DNA of 64,000 bases, from positions 1,929,279 through 1,993,278 of the forward strand of contig JAJHZJ010000220.1 of NCBI GenBank assembly GCA_023548195.1. The letters are read 5' to 3'. The position numbers were made by a program, and so were the translations under genes. Below are positions 25,084 through 36,579 of this stretch, in pieces. Within the stretch, counting starts at the first letter, position 1; every line of letters starts with the position of its first letter. The DNA is from Bettongia penicillata ogilbyi. Taxonomy: Eukaryota; Chordata; Mammalia; Diprotodontia; Potoroidae. The notes under the pieces are model-generated. The model did no database searches and was not told where the DNA came from. It worked only from the letters and a program-made list of their open reading frames with translations.

Positions 25084-25087
25084 AGTC

Positions 25088-25100
25088 AAGGTTTGATTTC
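25088..25100. repeat. Right 13-bp target-site duplication
   Basis: The second copy of AAGGTTTGATTTC. L1 sequence resumes directly after it (ctcttttgaaaattgttcat). Confidence 0.85.
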
Positions 25101-27784
25101 CTCTTTTGAAAATTGTTCATATCATTTGACTAGTTATCATTTAGGGAATGACTTGTATTCATATAAATTAGACTTAGTTCTCTATATATTTGAGAAATAA
25201 AGCCTTAAGCATAAAAAATTTGCTTTAAAAGTTTCCACCACATTCTTCCTTTCTTTCCAATGTTGACAATATTCTTTCCTTTATACAAAACCTTTTTGAT
25301 CTAATGTAATTACATTCTGTATATTCTGTAATGCTCTCTATCTCGTTTGGTCATAAACTTCTCCCTTCTAAGTAGATATGGCAGATAAGAATTTTTCATG
25401 ATTCCCTAATTTGTTTATATTACCAATTATGTCTAAATCATTTATCCATTTTGACATTATCTTTGTATATGTTATGAATTCTTGTCTACACTTAGTTCCT
25501 GCCAAACTGATTTCTAGTTTTCACAGTAAATTAATTTTTGCTAGTTAGATTAGTAGGGCACTGAATAAGAAAATTAATTTTGATAGAATTGTTATTTTTA
25601 TTTTATTGGCTTAGGCTGCCAATGAGCAATTTATATTTTTCCAGTCATTTATATTTCTATTTATTTGCATGAAAAGTGTTTTGTAATTGTCTTCATATAG
25701 TTCCTGTGTTTGTCTTGAAGAATACCAAGTATTTTATATAGTCTGCAGATAGTTTAAGTGGAATTTCTCTTTATCTCTCCTGTTGCTGGACTTTCTGATA
25801 TTTTTTGTGTGTTTATTTTATATCCTGTGATTTTGCTGAGTTGTTAATAGTTTCAACCAGTTTTTAAATGATTCTCTGGTATCCTCTTCTGCAAAATAGT
25901 GATATTTTAGCTTCTTCACTGAATTCCTTCAATTTCTTTTTTCTTCTCATTTCTATAGCTATTTTTTTTAGTAATAGTGGTGATAATGGGCATCCTTTTC
26001 TTCACATCTGATCTTACTGTGAGAATTTCTAGTTTATTCCCATTACAGATAATGTTTGTTGATGGTTCTAGATAGACACTACTTATCATGAAATGGAAAG
26101 TTCCCTTTATTCCTGTACTTTCTAGTGCTTTTGATAGGATTGAGTTTTGTCAAAAAGCTTTTTCTGCAGCTGTTGATATAGTCATATAATTTTTATTGGC
26201 TGTGTTATTGTTATAGTCAATTATGCTGAAAATTTTCTTAATATTGAACCAGCTGTGCATTTCTGGTATAAATCCTATATGGTCCTAATATATGATCTTT
26301 GTAATCTATCACACTAATGTCCTTGACAGTGCTTTATTTAAAATTTTTGCACCAATATTCATCAGGGAAATGGTTAATAGTTTTTTTTTCTGTTTTTTTT
26401 TTCTTCTGTTTTTGCTTTTCCCAGGTTAGGTATTTGTAACATAAAAATGATTTTATAGGACTTTTTTTTGCCTATTTTACCAAAGAGTTTATAAAAGTAT
26501 TGGAATGAATTGTTACTTAAGTGTTTGGTAGAATTCACTTATGAATTCCTCTGTCCTGGGAAATTTTTCCTTCAAAGATAATTTATGGCTTGTTCAATTT
26601 CTGTTTCTAAGATGTGATTATTTAAGTATTGTGTTTCCTTTTCTGTTAATCTGAACAATTTACATTTTTGTAAATATTCATTCAACTCAGATTGTCAGAT
26701 TTATTGGCATAAAATTGAGCAAAATGCTCCCTAATAATAGGATTAATTTCCTCTTCATTGATGGTGAATTTATTCTTTTTATTTTTCATACTGGTAATTT
26801 AATTTTCTTTTTTCTTTATTAAACATCAAATTCCCGCAGTAGTTTATTTGTCTTGTTATTCCACCCATAGAATCAGCTCCCAGGTATTTTTGTAAGTAGC
26901 TCAATCATTTTCTTACTTTTAGTTTTATTAATTTCTTTTTTAATCTTCTGGATTTCCCATTTGATTTTTAATTTTTCTTTTTCTATTTTTTAATTGCATA
27001 CCCAATTCATTTATCTGCTCTTATTCGTGTAAGCCTTTAGATATACATTTTCCCATAAGTACTGCTTTGCCTCCCTCACAAATTTTAGTGTGCTGTCTCT
27101 GATTATTTCTGACTTGTTCATTGATCAACTTAGTTTTCAGATTGCATTATTTAATTTCCAATCAACTTTTGATCTGTTTCCATGGCATTTTATTAAATAT
27201 TACTTTTGTTGCATTATTATCTGGAAAAGATGTATTTAATACTTCTATTTTTCTGTGTTTGGTTGTGAGTATTTACACCTTAATACGTGGTTAATTTTTG
27301 TAAAGGTACCTTGTACAGCTGAGAAAAAAAAGTATATTCCTTTCATTCTCATTCAATTTTCTCCAGATTTCTATCATAGCTAACTATTAAAAATTCTATT
27401 AATATCTTAATTTCTTTCTTGTTTATTTTATTTTTAGATTTAACTAATTCTGAGATCCTCCACTAGTACAGTTTTATTGTCTGTTTTCCTCCTATAACTC
27501 ATTTAACTTTCCTTCAAGAATTTGGATGTTATGCTTTTTAGAGCATATATGTTTAGTCTTAATATAACTTTGTCATCATTTGTCTGAGGGCATAGTCTTC
27601 TTTAGCAAAGATGGATGAACACAACAATCTGTGAATAGATGCAGCCGTCTTAATGGGTACCCAGCTAGCTGGGTAACTCAGCTCCTCCTCTTCTGTCTCC
27701 CCCTCCACTTCCTTCTCCTCTCTAAAGGAAGATAAATTTGGATGGGCAGAAGATGCCCAGTTCACTTGGGTTTCACTGGCTAGA

Positions 27785-27872
27785 TTTTTTTCTTTTCTTT
27801 CCCTTTTCTTTTTCTTTTCTCTTTCCTTCCCTTCCATTCCCTTCCCATTCCCTTCCCTTCCCTTCCCTTTTC
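27785..27872. repeat. Pyrimidine-rich (CCCTT)n tract
   Basis: C/T-only low-complexity stretch with imperfect CCCTT and CTTTT units. Open frames of 92, 100 and 62 codons crossing it are artefacts. Confidence 0.9.
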
Positions 27873-27929
27873 CAAAACCTTAAACCTACTGCATTGCACA
27901 ACACTAGGACCCTGCCTAAAGTCTCTCTT

Positions 27930-28320
27930 TTGGACTTTCCTGGCTTTAGAGTGATTATCAATAGTAACTGTTGCTGTTTTGCTCCCAGCCTGACATCTTT
28001 ATTTTTCTTTGCCTTATTAAAGAGGCCACCCCCTTCTTAAACAGGCCTATATAATGAATGGGCATTATCTCACCCCAAGTAAGTACCTGGATAAACCTTG
28101 GCTTAAAGGAGCCAAGGTCTCCCTGGTTTCTTACATCCTGGCTCATCTCCAATCATCCTGATGAGTATCTGGTCATTGGATTCAGATGACTCTGGAGAAG
28201 TGAGGTTTAGGACCTTACACAGCTCTCCCTCACTCAAAATAAAGTGCAAGTCATAGCATCTTTTGTCTGTTAGCATGATCTTCTTTGGCAATGAAAGAAA
28301 AATACCACAATAATAACAAC
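27930..28320 (+). repeat. RTE-tailed SINE, long copy 2
   Basis: Shares the blocks aatgggcattatctcacccc, gccaaggtctccctgg, gaagtgaggtttaggacctt and the tail tagcatgatcttctttgg with 20630-20975, and the 3' two thirds with 17039-17250. It terminates in a short-period A-rich repeat abutting the target duplication. Confidence 0.75.
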
Positions 28321-28577
28321 AACTTTGTTGTATATTGTACCTTGTAGCAAAATATAGTTTCCTTACTTATCTCTTTTAATTAGGCCTATTTTTGCCTATT
28401 CTTTGTATGAGATCATGGTTGTTATCCCTGAATTTTCTTTTTTAACCTTGTCTAGGCAGTTGATTCTCCACTCTATATATGTGTTTCTGTTTCAAGAGTG
28501 TTGTTTTCTTCTTTTCAATCCATTCTGCTATGTGCTTTATTTTATGGGTGAGTTCATTCCATTCGTGCTCAGTTATG

Positions 28578-29012
28578 TGTGGGATGGCTCGGATCCCTAC
28601 TTAATTAATTACTCAGAGTGAAGACAGAAAATTTATTTATTCGATTCTTGAGAAGCAGGGCAATCCTGTACCAGTTCACCTGGAGTAGGAAAGCCAGGAC
28701 AAAGAAAGGGCAGTGATTTATATAGACTCTAATGCAAGTCCCTCCCTCCCCACTGACTATTATGCTCATTAGCTGAGAACATGATCCTACATTCTAGACA
28801 TGAAATCCAGCCAATCCCTTTTGAAATGAAGACATTGAAGAATTATGTAAGTTTTATCCAATCATTGAGACCCTAAGGTACTACACAGTTTTATATCCTT
28901 ATATGGAATTATTCTATTCTAAAAATATTGTGACCTTGGGCCTCTTGGTCTTACCTTACCCCTGGGAGAAGAATTACAATCTGAGAAGTCTTCACTAAAC
29001 CTATTCCATTCT
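28578..29012 (-). mobile_element. Solo LTR inserted in L1
   Basis: A 435-bp insertion flanked by GTTATG at 28572-28577 and 29013-29018, six bases as expected for retroviral integration. On the minus strand it carries TCTATATAAAT (around 28717-28727), then AATAAATAAA (28632-28641), and ends CCCACA at 28578. The 5' terminus is AGAATGG rather than TG, presumably mutated. L1 sequence is continuous across the site. No internal viral sequence remains. Confidence 0.75.
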
Positions 29013-29059
29013 GTTATGATGTATGTTTCCCTTCATTCTATTTTTTATCTCTCTCTCTC

Positions 29060-29063
<4 letters not shown>

Positions 29064-29092
<29 letters not shown>
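29064..29092. repeat. (TG)n microsatellite
   Basis: About 14 TG units preceded by (TC)n, inside the L1 remnant. The 85-codon frame across it is an artefact. Confidence 0.95.
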
Positions 29093-29096
<4 letters not shown>

Positions 29097-29830
29097 ATTT
29101 GTGCATGTCTGTCTCTGTTTCTCTGTCTCTATCTCTGTCTTTCTGTCTCTCTCATTCCTCTTCAAAAGTCTGGTTTGCTTCTGATCACCACTTCCCTTAA
29201 TCAGTCTTCCTTTCTATCAACTCCTCTTTCCTCTTATCCTTTCACCCCTGTCCCTCACTACCCTGTTGGGTAAGATAGCTTCCTATTCTTAGTTGAATGT
29301 TTATGTTATTTCTTTTTTGAGCCAATTCCGATGAGGTGCATACATCTTTTATGTGAGATGATTTTCCCCATTCTTCTTCTTACTTAGTCCCTTGTGAATG
29401 ACCACAATCACTCTTCTCCACCCTAAAACTGCAGCTAGGGCCTCTTCACAGTTGTGGCACACATATATGTGCAATACAACAGGTTCCGGCAGCCTGTGCC
29501 AGCATAGGGTCCTGTATAGTCTCTTTCTGACCAATTTCTGACCCCTTTACAGTCTGTGGGCTGAGAATTACTGAAACTGCTGCTGCTCTTGTCAAAAGCC
29601 TTCAAGGTCTGTTACTGACATCATGGCTAGTGTTGCACTGGCCTGTTCTGCAATCCAGGCTAGCCACCCCCCTGTTATGAATCTTTCCTGCTGATCTCCT
29701 AAGTCGTCTTGGGAACTCAACCTTTCTGTTCACTCTACCTCTCCAGAATTCAATTTGAGGTGTTATTTTAAAGTTCCTTGGAGAGGATTGTTGAAAGAGT
29801 CCAGCTGGTCTGCTCCCTATGTTGTATAAT

Positions 29831-31036
29831 TTTTGCTGTACCTTCCTGAAGTATGCATAAACATCATGCTTTTAAAAATTAAGAAGACATATAGAAAAGG
29901 CATTAAAAATATATATCTTTCAGAGCCTCAGTCATAATTAATATATTGAGTTAAATTTCTAAGTAACTATCTATTTCTTTTGTAATTGTATTTTCAAAGA
30001 AAAGAGACCCTTGGCAAGTTCATTATCTCATGGTCTTTAATCCCAAAGACATTCCTGAGTAAAATTTCTAAAAATTCATACTAATGTTCTACATTTTCTG
30101 TCCCTATATCCAGACTAATGTAAAATGAAAGCAAATCTATGGAATGAGGACCCTGAATGCATTGCAAGGATCTCAAAATTCAAAATGAATAAATCATGTT
30201 CCCTGAAATGCAGTGATTAAAATTTGAAAGAGACAAATTTAAGAGATGAAAATGAAATAATGAAAACGACCTGCTTTGTACATACATACATAATTATCCA
30301 GGATAATGTAGTAATCATTTTCTAGATAGAGATTACTTTGTATCAGTGTCCACTCAGTCACATATATTAATTAATAGATTTTGAAACTTATTTAATTAAC
30401 ATAGCACATTTTGTTTAAAGAATTTTAAGTTTAATTTACACAAATTTTTAATTTAAAGAATTGTTCAACATGAAATTTAAATTTAATTTAATTTAAAGAA
30501 TTTAATGAATTTTTAAAAAAATTGTTCAACATGAAATATTAACATCCATCAAGTAATTAAGACACTGATGCTTAGAATATTTTTTGACTCCTGAACCTTC
30601 TTATTGCTACCTTCTAATTTCAATCAGAAAACCATAGAAATTATAAATTATCCACACCGCCAGTCACCATGCCGCTTCCTAGGCCAGGCCTTTATCAACT
30701 TTGTGCCTGGTCTATTTCAACTCATTCTGTCATAATCCAAGTAAAAATTTCATTTGCCTAAAAACATTTATTGTTCCCCCAATATTTATAAAAACAAGCT
30801 TCTTAGCCTAGTATCAAAGGCTTTTTATACTCAACTATATTCTTCATTTCTTCTTTTTCTTCTTTTCTTCTTGTTCTCAATTTTCTCGTAAACATGGTAT
30901 GCATGTTGATACTACTATTCCCTGGTTAGCAGCAACTTCCAGGACTTTCCTTCCTTTCTTTTATCCTTAATATGATTCTACTCATCCTTCAAAGCCTGTC
31001 TCTGACCCTTCCTCTTCTAAGCAGCCTCTCTCAATC
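29831..31036. other. Unassigned AT-rich DNA
   Basis: No gene seen. A local duplication of ATTGTTCAACATGAAAT occurs around 30460-30476 and 30521-30537, within an AATTTAAA-rich stretch. A sense L2 scrap may lie at 30955-31030. Confidence 0.5.
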
Positions 31037-31044
31037 ACCTAAAG
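31037..31044. repeat. hAT target-site duplication, left
   Basis: ACCTAAAG. The right copy at 31628-31635 is TCCTAAAG, differing at one base. Confidence 0.65.
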
Positions 31045-31627
31045 CAGAGGTTTCCAAACTTACTTTGTTTACTTTCTGCTTAAAAAATTACTCAGAATTT
31101 CCTAAAAAATCTCCTTTTTTAACCTTTTAGTGTTTTTTTTAATTTGTATCATTTCAAAAAAAGTAATTTAAAAAAAAAAATGACGCATTTTTAATTTAAT
31201 AACTTATTGTAAATTTGTGAATTTTTTTCCTGCATTGAAATTTTGAGGATACGATATTGTATCATGTAACCTTGTACCTTTGTATTGTGAAAAGTCATTA
31301 AACACACATATTCGTGCTGATGCATGCTGGACTTTCCACCAATACCATCACTTGCTTATTAAGACCTGTTGGCAGACTTAACCACTGAGGTGTTAAAACT
31401 TAAATTTTGTGTGTTTATTCAGAAACTTATGTAATCGCTACAACTTTAACTCTGCTACACAACAGATCAAACACATACTAATGATTTTTCAACATTTTCT
31501 TTTGACCCTTCCTTATGTTTCCACCACCTCCTTATTTTTATTCAATGATCCGCAATTACACCTGAGGTTACCAGATCATTCCAACACTCCCCAGGGAGCA
31601 GTATCACCCACTTTGGGAACTTATGAG
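31045..31627. mobile_element. hAT-like non-autonomous DNA transposon, 583 bp
   Basis: The left end CAGAGGTTTCCAAACTTAC and right end CACTTTGGGAACTTATGAG form an imperfect inverted repeat, beginning with the CAG expected of many hAT elements. Eight-base direct repeats with one mismatch flank it, and 8 bp is the hAT hallmark. The interior is AT-rich with no transposase frame (the 74-codon frame at 31409 has no domain), so it depended on a transposase in trans. Confidence 0.65.
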
Positions 31628-31635
31628 TCCTAAAG
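31628..31635. repeat. hAT target-site duplication, right
   Basis: TCCTAAAG, partner of ACCTAAAG at 31037-31044. Confidence 0.65.
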
Positions 31636-32164
31636 TGAGCTCTAGACTGGCTCTCAATTCAAAATTTGTACCAATTGTTGGGTAGAATTTTTGCTGCTAG
31701 TTAGGAAGTTAGCTGTCTAAGCTATCTTCTCTTTTATGTTTTTATGAGCAAGAAATATATTGCAAACTTTTTTCTATACCTCTCTGTTGCAGGAGCAATA
31801 GCCTAATTCCTCCTTCTGTGCCAGTTAGGCTAGTTTTTCCTTAAAAGCTTTGCAAACATTCCTTGAAACTTGTTTGTCAGGTTGTGGACATCACTTATTT
31901 AACACCTGAGGGCAAAAGCATCCAAAAGAGCTTGAGGTCGGAAGTTTGTGTAACAGGCTAGAAAGCCTCATTGAGTGAAGTCAACCTGAAGTATCCTCAG
32001 TGTAGACTTGTGTCCTCTTGTTAACTGTTGAATGACTTTCAAGTGACTCATCTAGATTCAATCTTGAATCTAAACTACCTAGCTATTGTCCTTAGGCTCC
32101 CACCATACCTGGAAGGAAACACCTAGGGCTTAATAAATAAGCCCTCATTAGATGACTATCTAAT
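31636..32164. other. Unassigned DNA
   Basis: No gene or clear repeat recognised. Confidence 0.5.
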
Positions 32165-32310
32165 TGAACTCCACTAAATTCAATAAGCATTTATTAAGTA
32201 CCAACTATCCATTATGTAGTGTGCCCCACACAGGACAGAGAAATTAAAAAAAATAATAAAGTTCCTTGCCCTTTAGGAACCTACAATGGAAAAAAAAAAC
32301 ACCATCCTGA
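32165..32310 (-). repeat. L2 LINE 3' end (antisense)
   Basis: Reverse complement of the L2 terminus: attcaataagcatttattaa, then agtaccaactatccattatg, then ttgccctttaggaacc. Short and diverged. Confidence 0.75.
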
Positions 32311-35300
32311 TTGCCCAGGACAGATATTTATTAATGGTTCGTAAGATGAGTACTGATAGAAAGAGAAATGTCAGCATGATTAAATTATTAATAGCTTTAT
32401 CTAAAGGTAATTAATTTATGGTCATGTAGAAGCTTGATTATTTAGCTCTTAACATAAGGGCTTGTTGAATTAAGAACATTCCTTTATGACATCTTACAAC
32501 TTGATTCTTTCTTGTACATCTATCTGGCAGGGCAGGACTTGCCAAATTATAGTGTGGTCCCTTGTGATTATTTCCTGAATTACCTGCTACTCAAGGCAGG
32601 CAAAGGTCATTCCAAAATCAAAGAATGACTTGAAATTTAAGTGATAGTCTCAGAGGATGTTTCTATATCCAGTCTATGAAATTATAGCTTCTATAAGAAA
32701 CTGAAAAACCTATTTTTTTGGAATAATTTTACAATGTTCCTTTGACCTGGAAACAAAAGCAATAAATCTGTGACAATTGCGATTATTTCCCCCATTTTAC
32801 TGATGGAAAATCAATAGGAAATCTAGGTCACCATTACCAGAAAAACAGAGCCCAGATTTCATTCTCCTAATTCCCTATACAGGGTTCTCTAATCAATAGA
32901 TAGTGCTTTTCTAGTTATTATTAAAGTATATTTAAAAGTCTAGTAAAGAGATTCTATAACCAAAGTTGGCATTTAGTATATAGTAATATCAAAAGTTGTG
33001 ATTAAAGTGGTGAAATATGGACAAACAACATAGCGATATTACATTTTGTTCATTTTAAACAATGAAAATTTCATCCCAATAGTGACAGTAACATTCCTGA
33101 TGCAATTCTGCATTAGATTTGTATTACTCCTGTTTCCTAATACTTAAGCCAACTGAAACCAATTCAAACATTTTGTTCTTATTGAATGTCAAGTGAGGTT
33201 TCTGATTTAGTCAAGTACCTTATTAGCATTTACTAAAAACTTGTAGTGAATTTGGGACTTTGTAAAACACATAGAATAAATACCTACTTTCAAGAATCTT
33301 AAGAACTAAGTGATATAAGCATATATCTATGTGGATATATATCTATATCTATTTATGTGTATGTATACGCACATATGTAGAGATATACTTATATACAGAC
33401 ATAATGCACAAACAACACACACATATATGATCAGGGCAAGGTTCTAGAGCATAGGGTATTGCCTCTGGGTACAGATTAGTAGTCTTCTTTACCAATGACC
33501 ATACTCCCCATGATAAACAAGAAAGATCACTATGCTAGTACAAAGTTCTGATCTTGGTTCTGTCATTGGAGAGCTTTTGATTTTAGGTAAATCATAGAAT
33601 GTCTCTTAGATACAATTTATTCCAGTGTAAAATTGGGATAATAGTTCCTTTTCCCAGTATATTCACGTTACGAATATGTGGGATTCTTATGAGAAGAGTC
33701 ATTGCTTCATAGATAACTTTTTTGTATACTGATGTGGATATAGAAGTGCTCTTTTTTAATGTTTAATTTCAGAACAAAGATATATTTTTAAAAGCATGTA
33801 GATTCGTAGGAGAACAAGATAGAGAACTGCTCCTCAGATGAATAGACTCAAATTCATTGATGTCAAAAAAATAAATAACAGAGGTTTCAGGGCAGTGTTC
33901 TCTCAGCTCACTTGAATATCACATTTTTTTAGAGTATGAGAGATTAAAATTTTCAAAATGATCAATTAAAAATTGGAGAGCTGGGGAATATTAAATGAGG
34001 GTTGTTGGTTTCATTAGTGAAAGCTGGATCTGGAAAATGAATTTACCTCATAGAGGAAAAATGACTCTTTTACTACCAAGAGGCTCTGTAAGGTGATACA
34101 GTTAGTAAAGAACCCAGAGAGGAGTTAAGTCGGATCCTTTAGGAACAGAGCTAAAAAGAAAGTTTCAGTTATTAAATTTTGGGGCATTCAGATTGGAAGA
34201 GAAGGATTGGTCCAAAGATTGGGTACAGTAAAGCCTGGGACCTTGTTCATTGGAAAAGAACTGAACTTTCCTCCAGTTTAATTTGTGGACCTTCAGCACC
34301 ATGTACAATGTGAGAAAGAAGAAGGCTTTTATTAGTTCCTGCTTGCTCTCTCCTGCCCTTTTTGGTGTGAGAGGGAAAGGCAACAGGGTAAAAAGGTTTG
34401 GAAGCTTCCTCACTACAGACATAAACTAGGGACTGATTGAAGGATGCGGAGTCTTGTTGACTGAAGACTGGAGTGCATAATTCAGAGCAGCAATCTGAGG
34501 AGCTTTGCAGTGTTCTGGCTTAAAGGGAACTGTTTATCACTATAATAATGTAGCTCTTTTCTTAGCACCCTTGACAAGTTGTTTGTTTTTTTTCTTTTCA
34601 GGTGATTGTGAGTGAAAGAGTTTGACACCATATCATTTGCTTCAGAGCAAAGAAGAATATTTCCCCATGGACAGAGTGATGAGGCCCCAGAAGAAAGCAG
34701 CCTAACAGAAAAGCAACTTCATGTGTTGCAAAATGCACTTAAGCGGAGAGAGGCTAGAGAAACTTAAAGCACAAAGGTGTGATGTTCTCTAAGCATATAT
34801 GTTTTCCTTACTCGTATACTTCCCTCCTAGGTTTCAGTGCCCATTCTCATTGAGATGTATTGGTTATGACTGAATTTGCCTTATCTTCTATAAATCATTA
34901 TTATTATGACTATAAAGATAATGACTAATTTTAAGATTTGGGATATTATAACTGATTTTGTATAAATGGGAAGCATTCTGGTGATGGTTTTTACAATATT
35001 CTCACACTCCCATTCAGCTTATCAAAGGGGAAATACTAGGATACACATAGCTATTACTGTCACTCTTCCCTAGTTGTTACTGGGACACTGGCCTGAACTG
35101 CCTATCAGCTGGAAGGATGGAGGAGAGAATGGCTAAAAGATTAGGGATGGTCAGAACTTCTGATGCTAACCAACCATTCCAGCTTTATTTTTAAGGAATC
35201 ACTCCTCTGTGCCAGCTGAGGCTAGTGATTATCTTGTGATTGCAGTGAAAATGACAAAAAAAGTCAGGAAAAGTTGCAAGAAAAGATGATTCTTCTTTCC

Positions 35301-35485
35301 ATGCAAGTGTTTGGAATAGTGATTATTTTCCTAATACGTAATCCAAAGTATATTTTGTGGTTGTTAGTGCTGACTTGATGAATTGAACTTCTCTTAAGAC
35401 AAATTCCAAGAGTGAAGTAAAACCTTTGCACTCCTGAGTTATAATTATGTAGTTGACTTAAAAAATGAGAAATGCTATTTATTTA
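32311..35485. other. Unassigned DNA, one exon-like stretch
   Basis: No protein gene is supported; the 85-codon minus frame at 34165-34422 has no domain. A TA/CA-rich microsatellite lies around 33320-33425. Around 34586-34775 a strong pyrimidine tract ending CTTTTCAG precedes a less AT-rich stretch that ends before AAAGGTGTGA. It looks like splice signals but contains no long frame. Confidence 0.45.
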
Positions 35486-35489
35486 TAAC

Positions 35490-35640
35490 ATACGTTATTC
35501 CATTTAATTCTAATAGCAACCTTGAGAGATAGAGGCTATTGTTATCCTTAATTTATAGATGAGGAAATGAGTCTGAGAGAAGTTAAGGAACTTGCCTAGA
35601 GTCACATATCTAGAAGTGCCTGAGAGAAACTCAGGGTATA
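35490..35640 (-). repeat. MIR SINE (antisense)
   Basis: Antisense MIR blocks: tctaatagcaaccttgagag, tagatgaggaaatgagtctg, then gaacttgcctagagtcacat. Diverged. Confidence 0.75.
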
Positions 35641-35979
35641 TATAACTAAACATTTAGATCTCTATTTCCAAAAGCTGCTTATATTTAAAAATTCCAGAGT
35701 TTTTAGGGGGTAGGGGAGTGGAAAAGATTCTTACAAACGTTTTTATTTTACAATGTGCTTAAATAACTTTTCAAAATTTAAAATGATACAAAAATTTTTT
35801 ATATGTTATGATAGAACAAGGAAGCATCACAAACAAAAATGTACTCTATAAATATGAAATACAAAATAAAGTTTATGTACAAGAGGAAAAATAGTTGCCT
35901 TTTCAGTAATATCTGTATACATACAACATTGGATAATCAATGTTAGTATTATTTTCTAATTCTATTTATTTTATTTCAA

Positions 35980-36560
35980 TTCAATTACATTTAGTGTAGT
36001 CATCTACTATATGCAAGCATCTGTGGCTGCAAAGAATAAAATGGGAGTCCTTGCTCTTGAGGAACTTACATTATAACAGGGGAGGAAAGGGAGCAGGAGT
36101 CAACATATGTCTAGATACATGTAATACAAGAGATGGAATGAAAGTGGCAAGAGAAAGATTCAGACAAAATGCACTAGAAATATTTCTTAAAATAAGAAAA
36201 CATCTTTCAGAGAAGCTGAAAATAGAAATTCATATAGAAATTAATACCTTATCTGGTTCTTGAACAAAGATAAGCTCTCAGAAATAGTAATAAGTAAGAA
36301 TGTCTACTAAGAATAGGGATAATATGTATGAACACATAGAGACAGGAAATGACATTATATCTGAGGAACATTTAGTAGGTCAATATTACTTATAACATAG
36401 AGAGGACTTAATATAGAGGGGGAAATGGGAAATATCACTGGAACAATAGATTTTACTCAGATTATGGAGAATCCTAAATAAAATGCTAAAAAATGTCTGC
36501 TTTATCCTAGAGTAATTTAGGAACTGTCTTTTCTATTATTTAATTAGAGAAATGGTAGCA
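35980..36560 (-). repeat. L2 LINE (antisense)
   Basis: Antisense L2 from its 3' end (tctactatatgcaagcat; ctcttgaggaacttacatt) through body blocks to about 36560 (gattatggagaatcctaaat). The 70-codon frame at 36051 is incidental. Confidence 0.6.
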
Positions 36561-36579
36561 TAAAAATAAAATTTAATAG

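Larger units (their letters stand above)
23777..25087 (-). mobile_element. 1.3-kb insertion carrying an LTR
   Basis: A 1311-bp segment bounded by perfect 13-bp direct repeats within L1. On the minus strand it begins with a 130-bp polypyrimidine stretch, continues through about 700 bp of unassigned, possibly ERV-internal sequence, and ends with an LTR of about 470 bp plus 10 bp. The LTR is related to the one at 46885-47420. A 13-bp duplication is characteristic of LINE-mediated insertion; retroviral integrase normally makes 4-6 bp. It may therefore be a LINE-copied ERV transcript. No intact viral frame is present. Confidence 0.6.
27574..28320 (+). mobile_element. 747-bp insertion ending in an RTE-tailed SINE
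   Basis: Flanked by AACTTTGT at 27566-27573 and again at 28321-28328, with L1 ORF2 sequence continuous across the join. Its 3' part is the RTE-tailed SINE at 27930-28320 ending in an AATAAC-type short repeat. The 5' part (27574-27930) includes a pyrimidine tract and unassigned sequence, so either the element is longer than the SINE or two insertions occurred at one site. Confidence 0.65.
22800..29830 (-). mobile_element. Degraded L1 with three nested insertions
   Basis: Reading from high to low coordinates, this contains L1 5' UTR-like sequence (about 29830-29380), a tail-like or inter-ORF block (29380-29100), ORF2 endonuclease-side sequence (29050-29013, 28577-28321 and 27573 downward), reverse-transcriptase-region sequence (27.5-25.1 kb) and the 3' region (23763-22800). 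It is interrupted by insertions at 28578-29012, 27574-28320 and 23777-25087. Removing them leaves about 4.5 kb, less than a full L1, and I see no ORF1, so an internal deletion or rearrangement is likely. The place expected to hold the FADD box (about 25885-25905) is decayed and every frame has many stops. No protein can be made. Confidence 0.8.

Noticed and set aside
29016..29273. 85-codon Ser/Cys/Val-rich frame that looks membrane-like
   Set aside because: Produced by (TG)n and (TC)n inside an L1 remnant.
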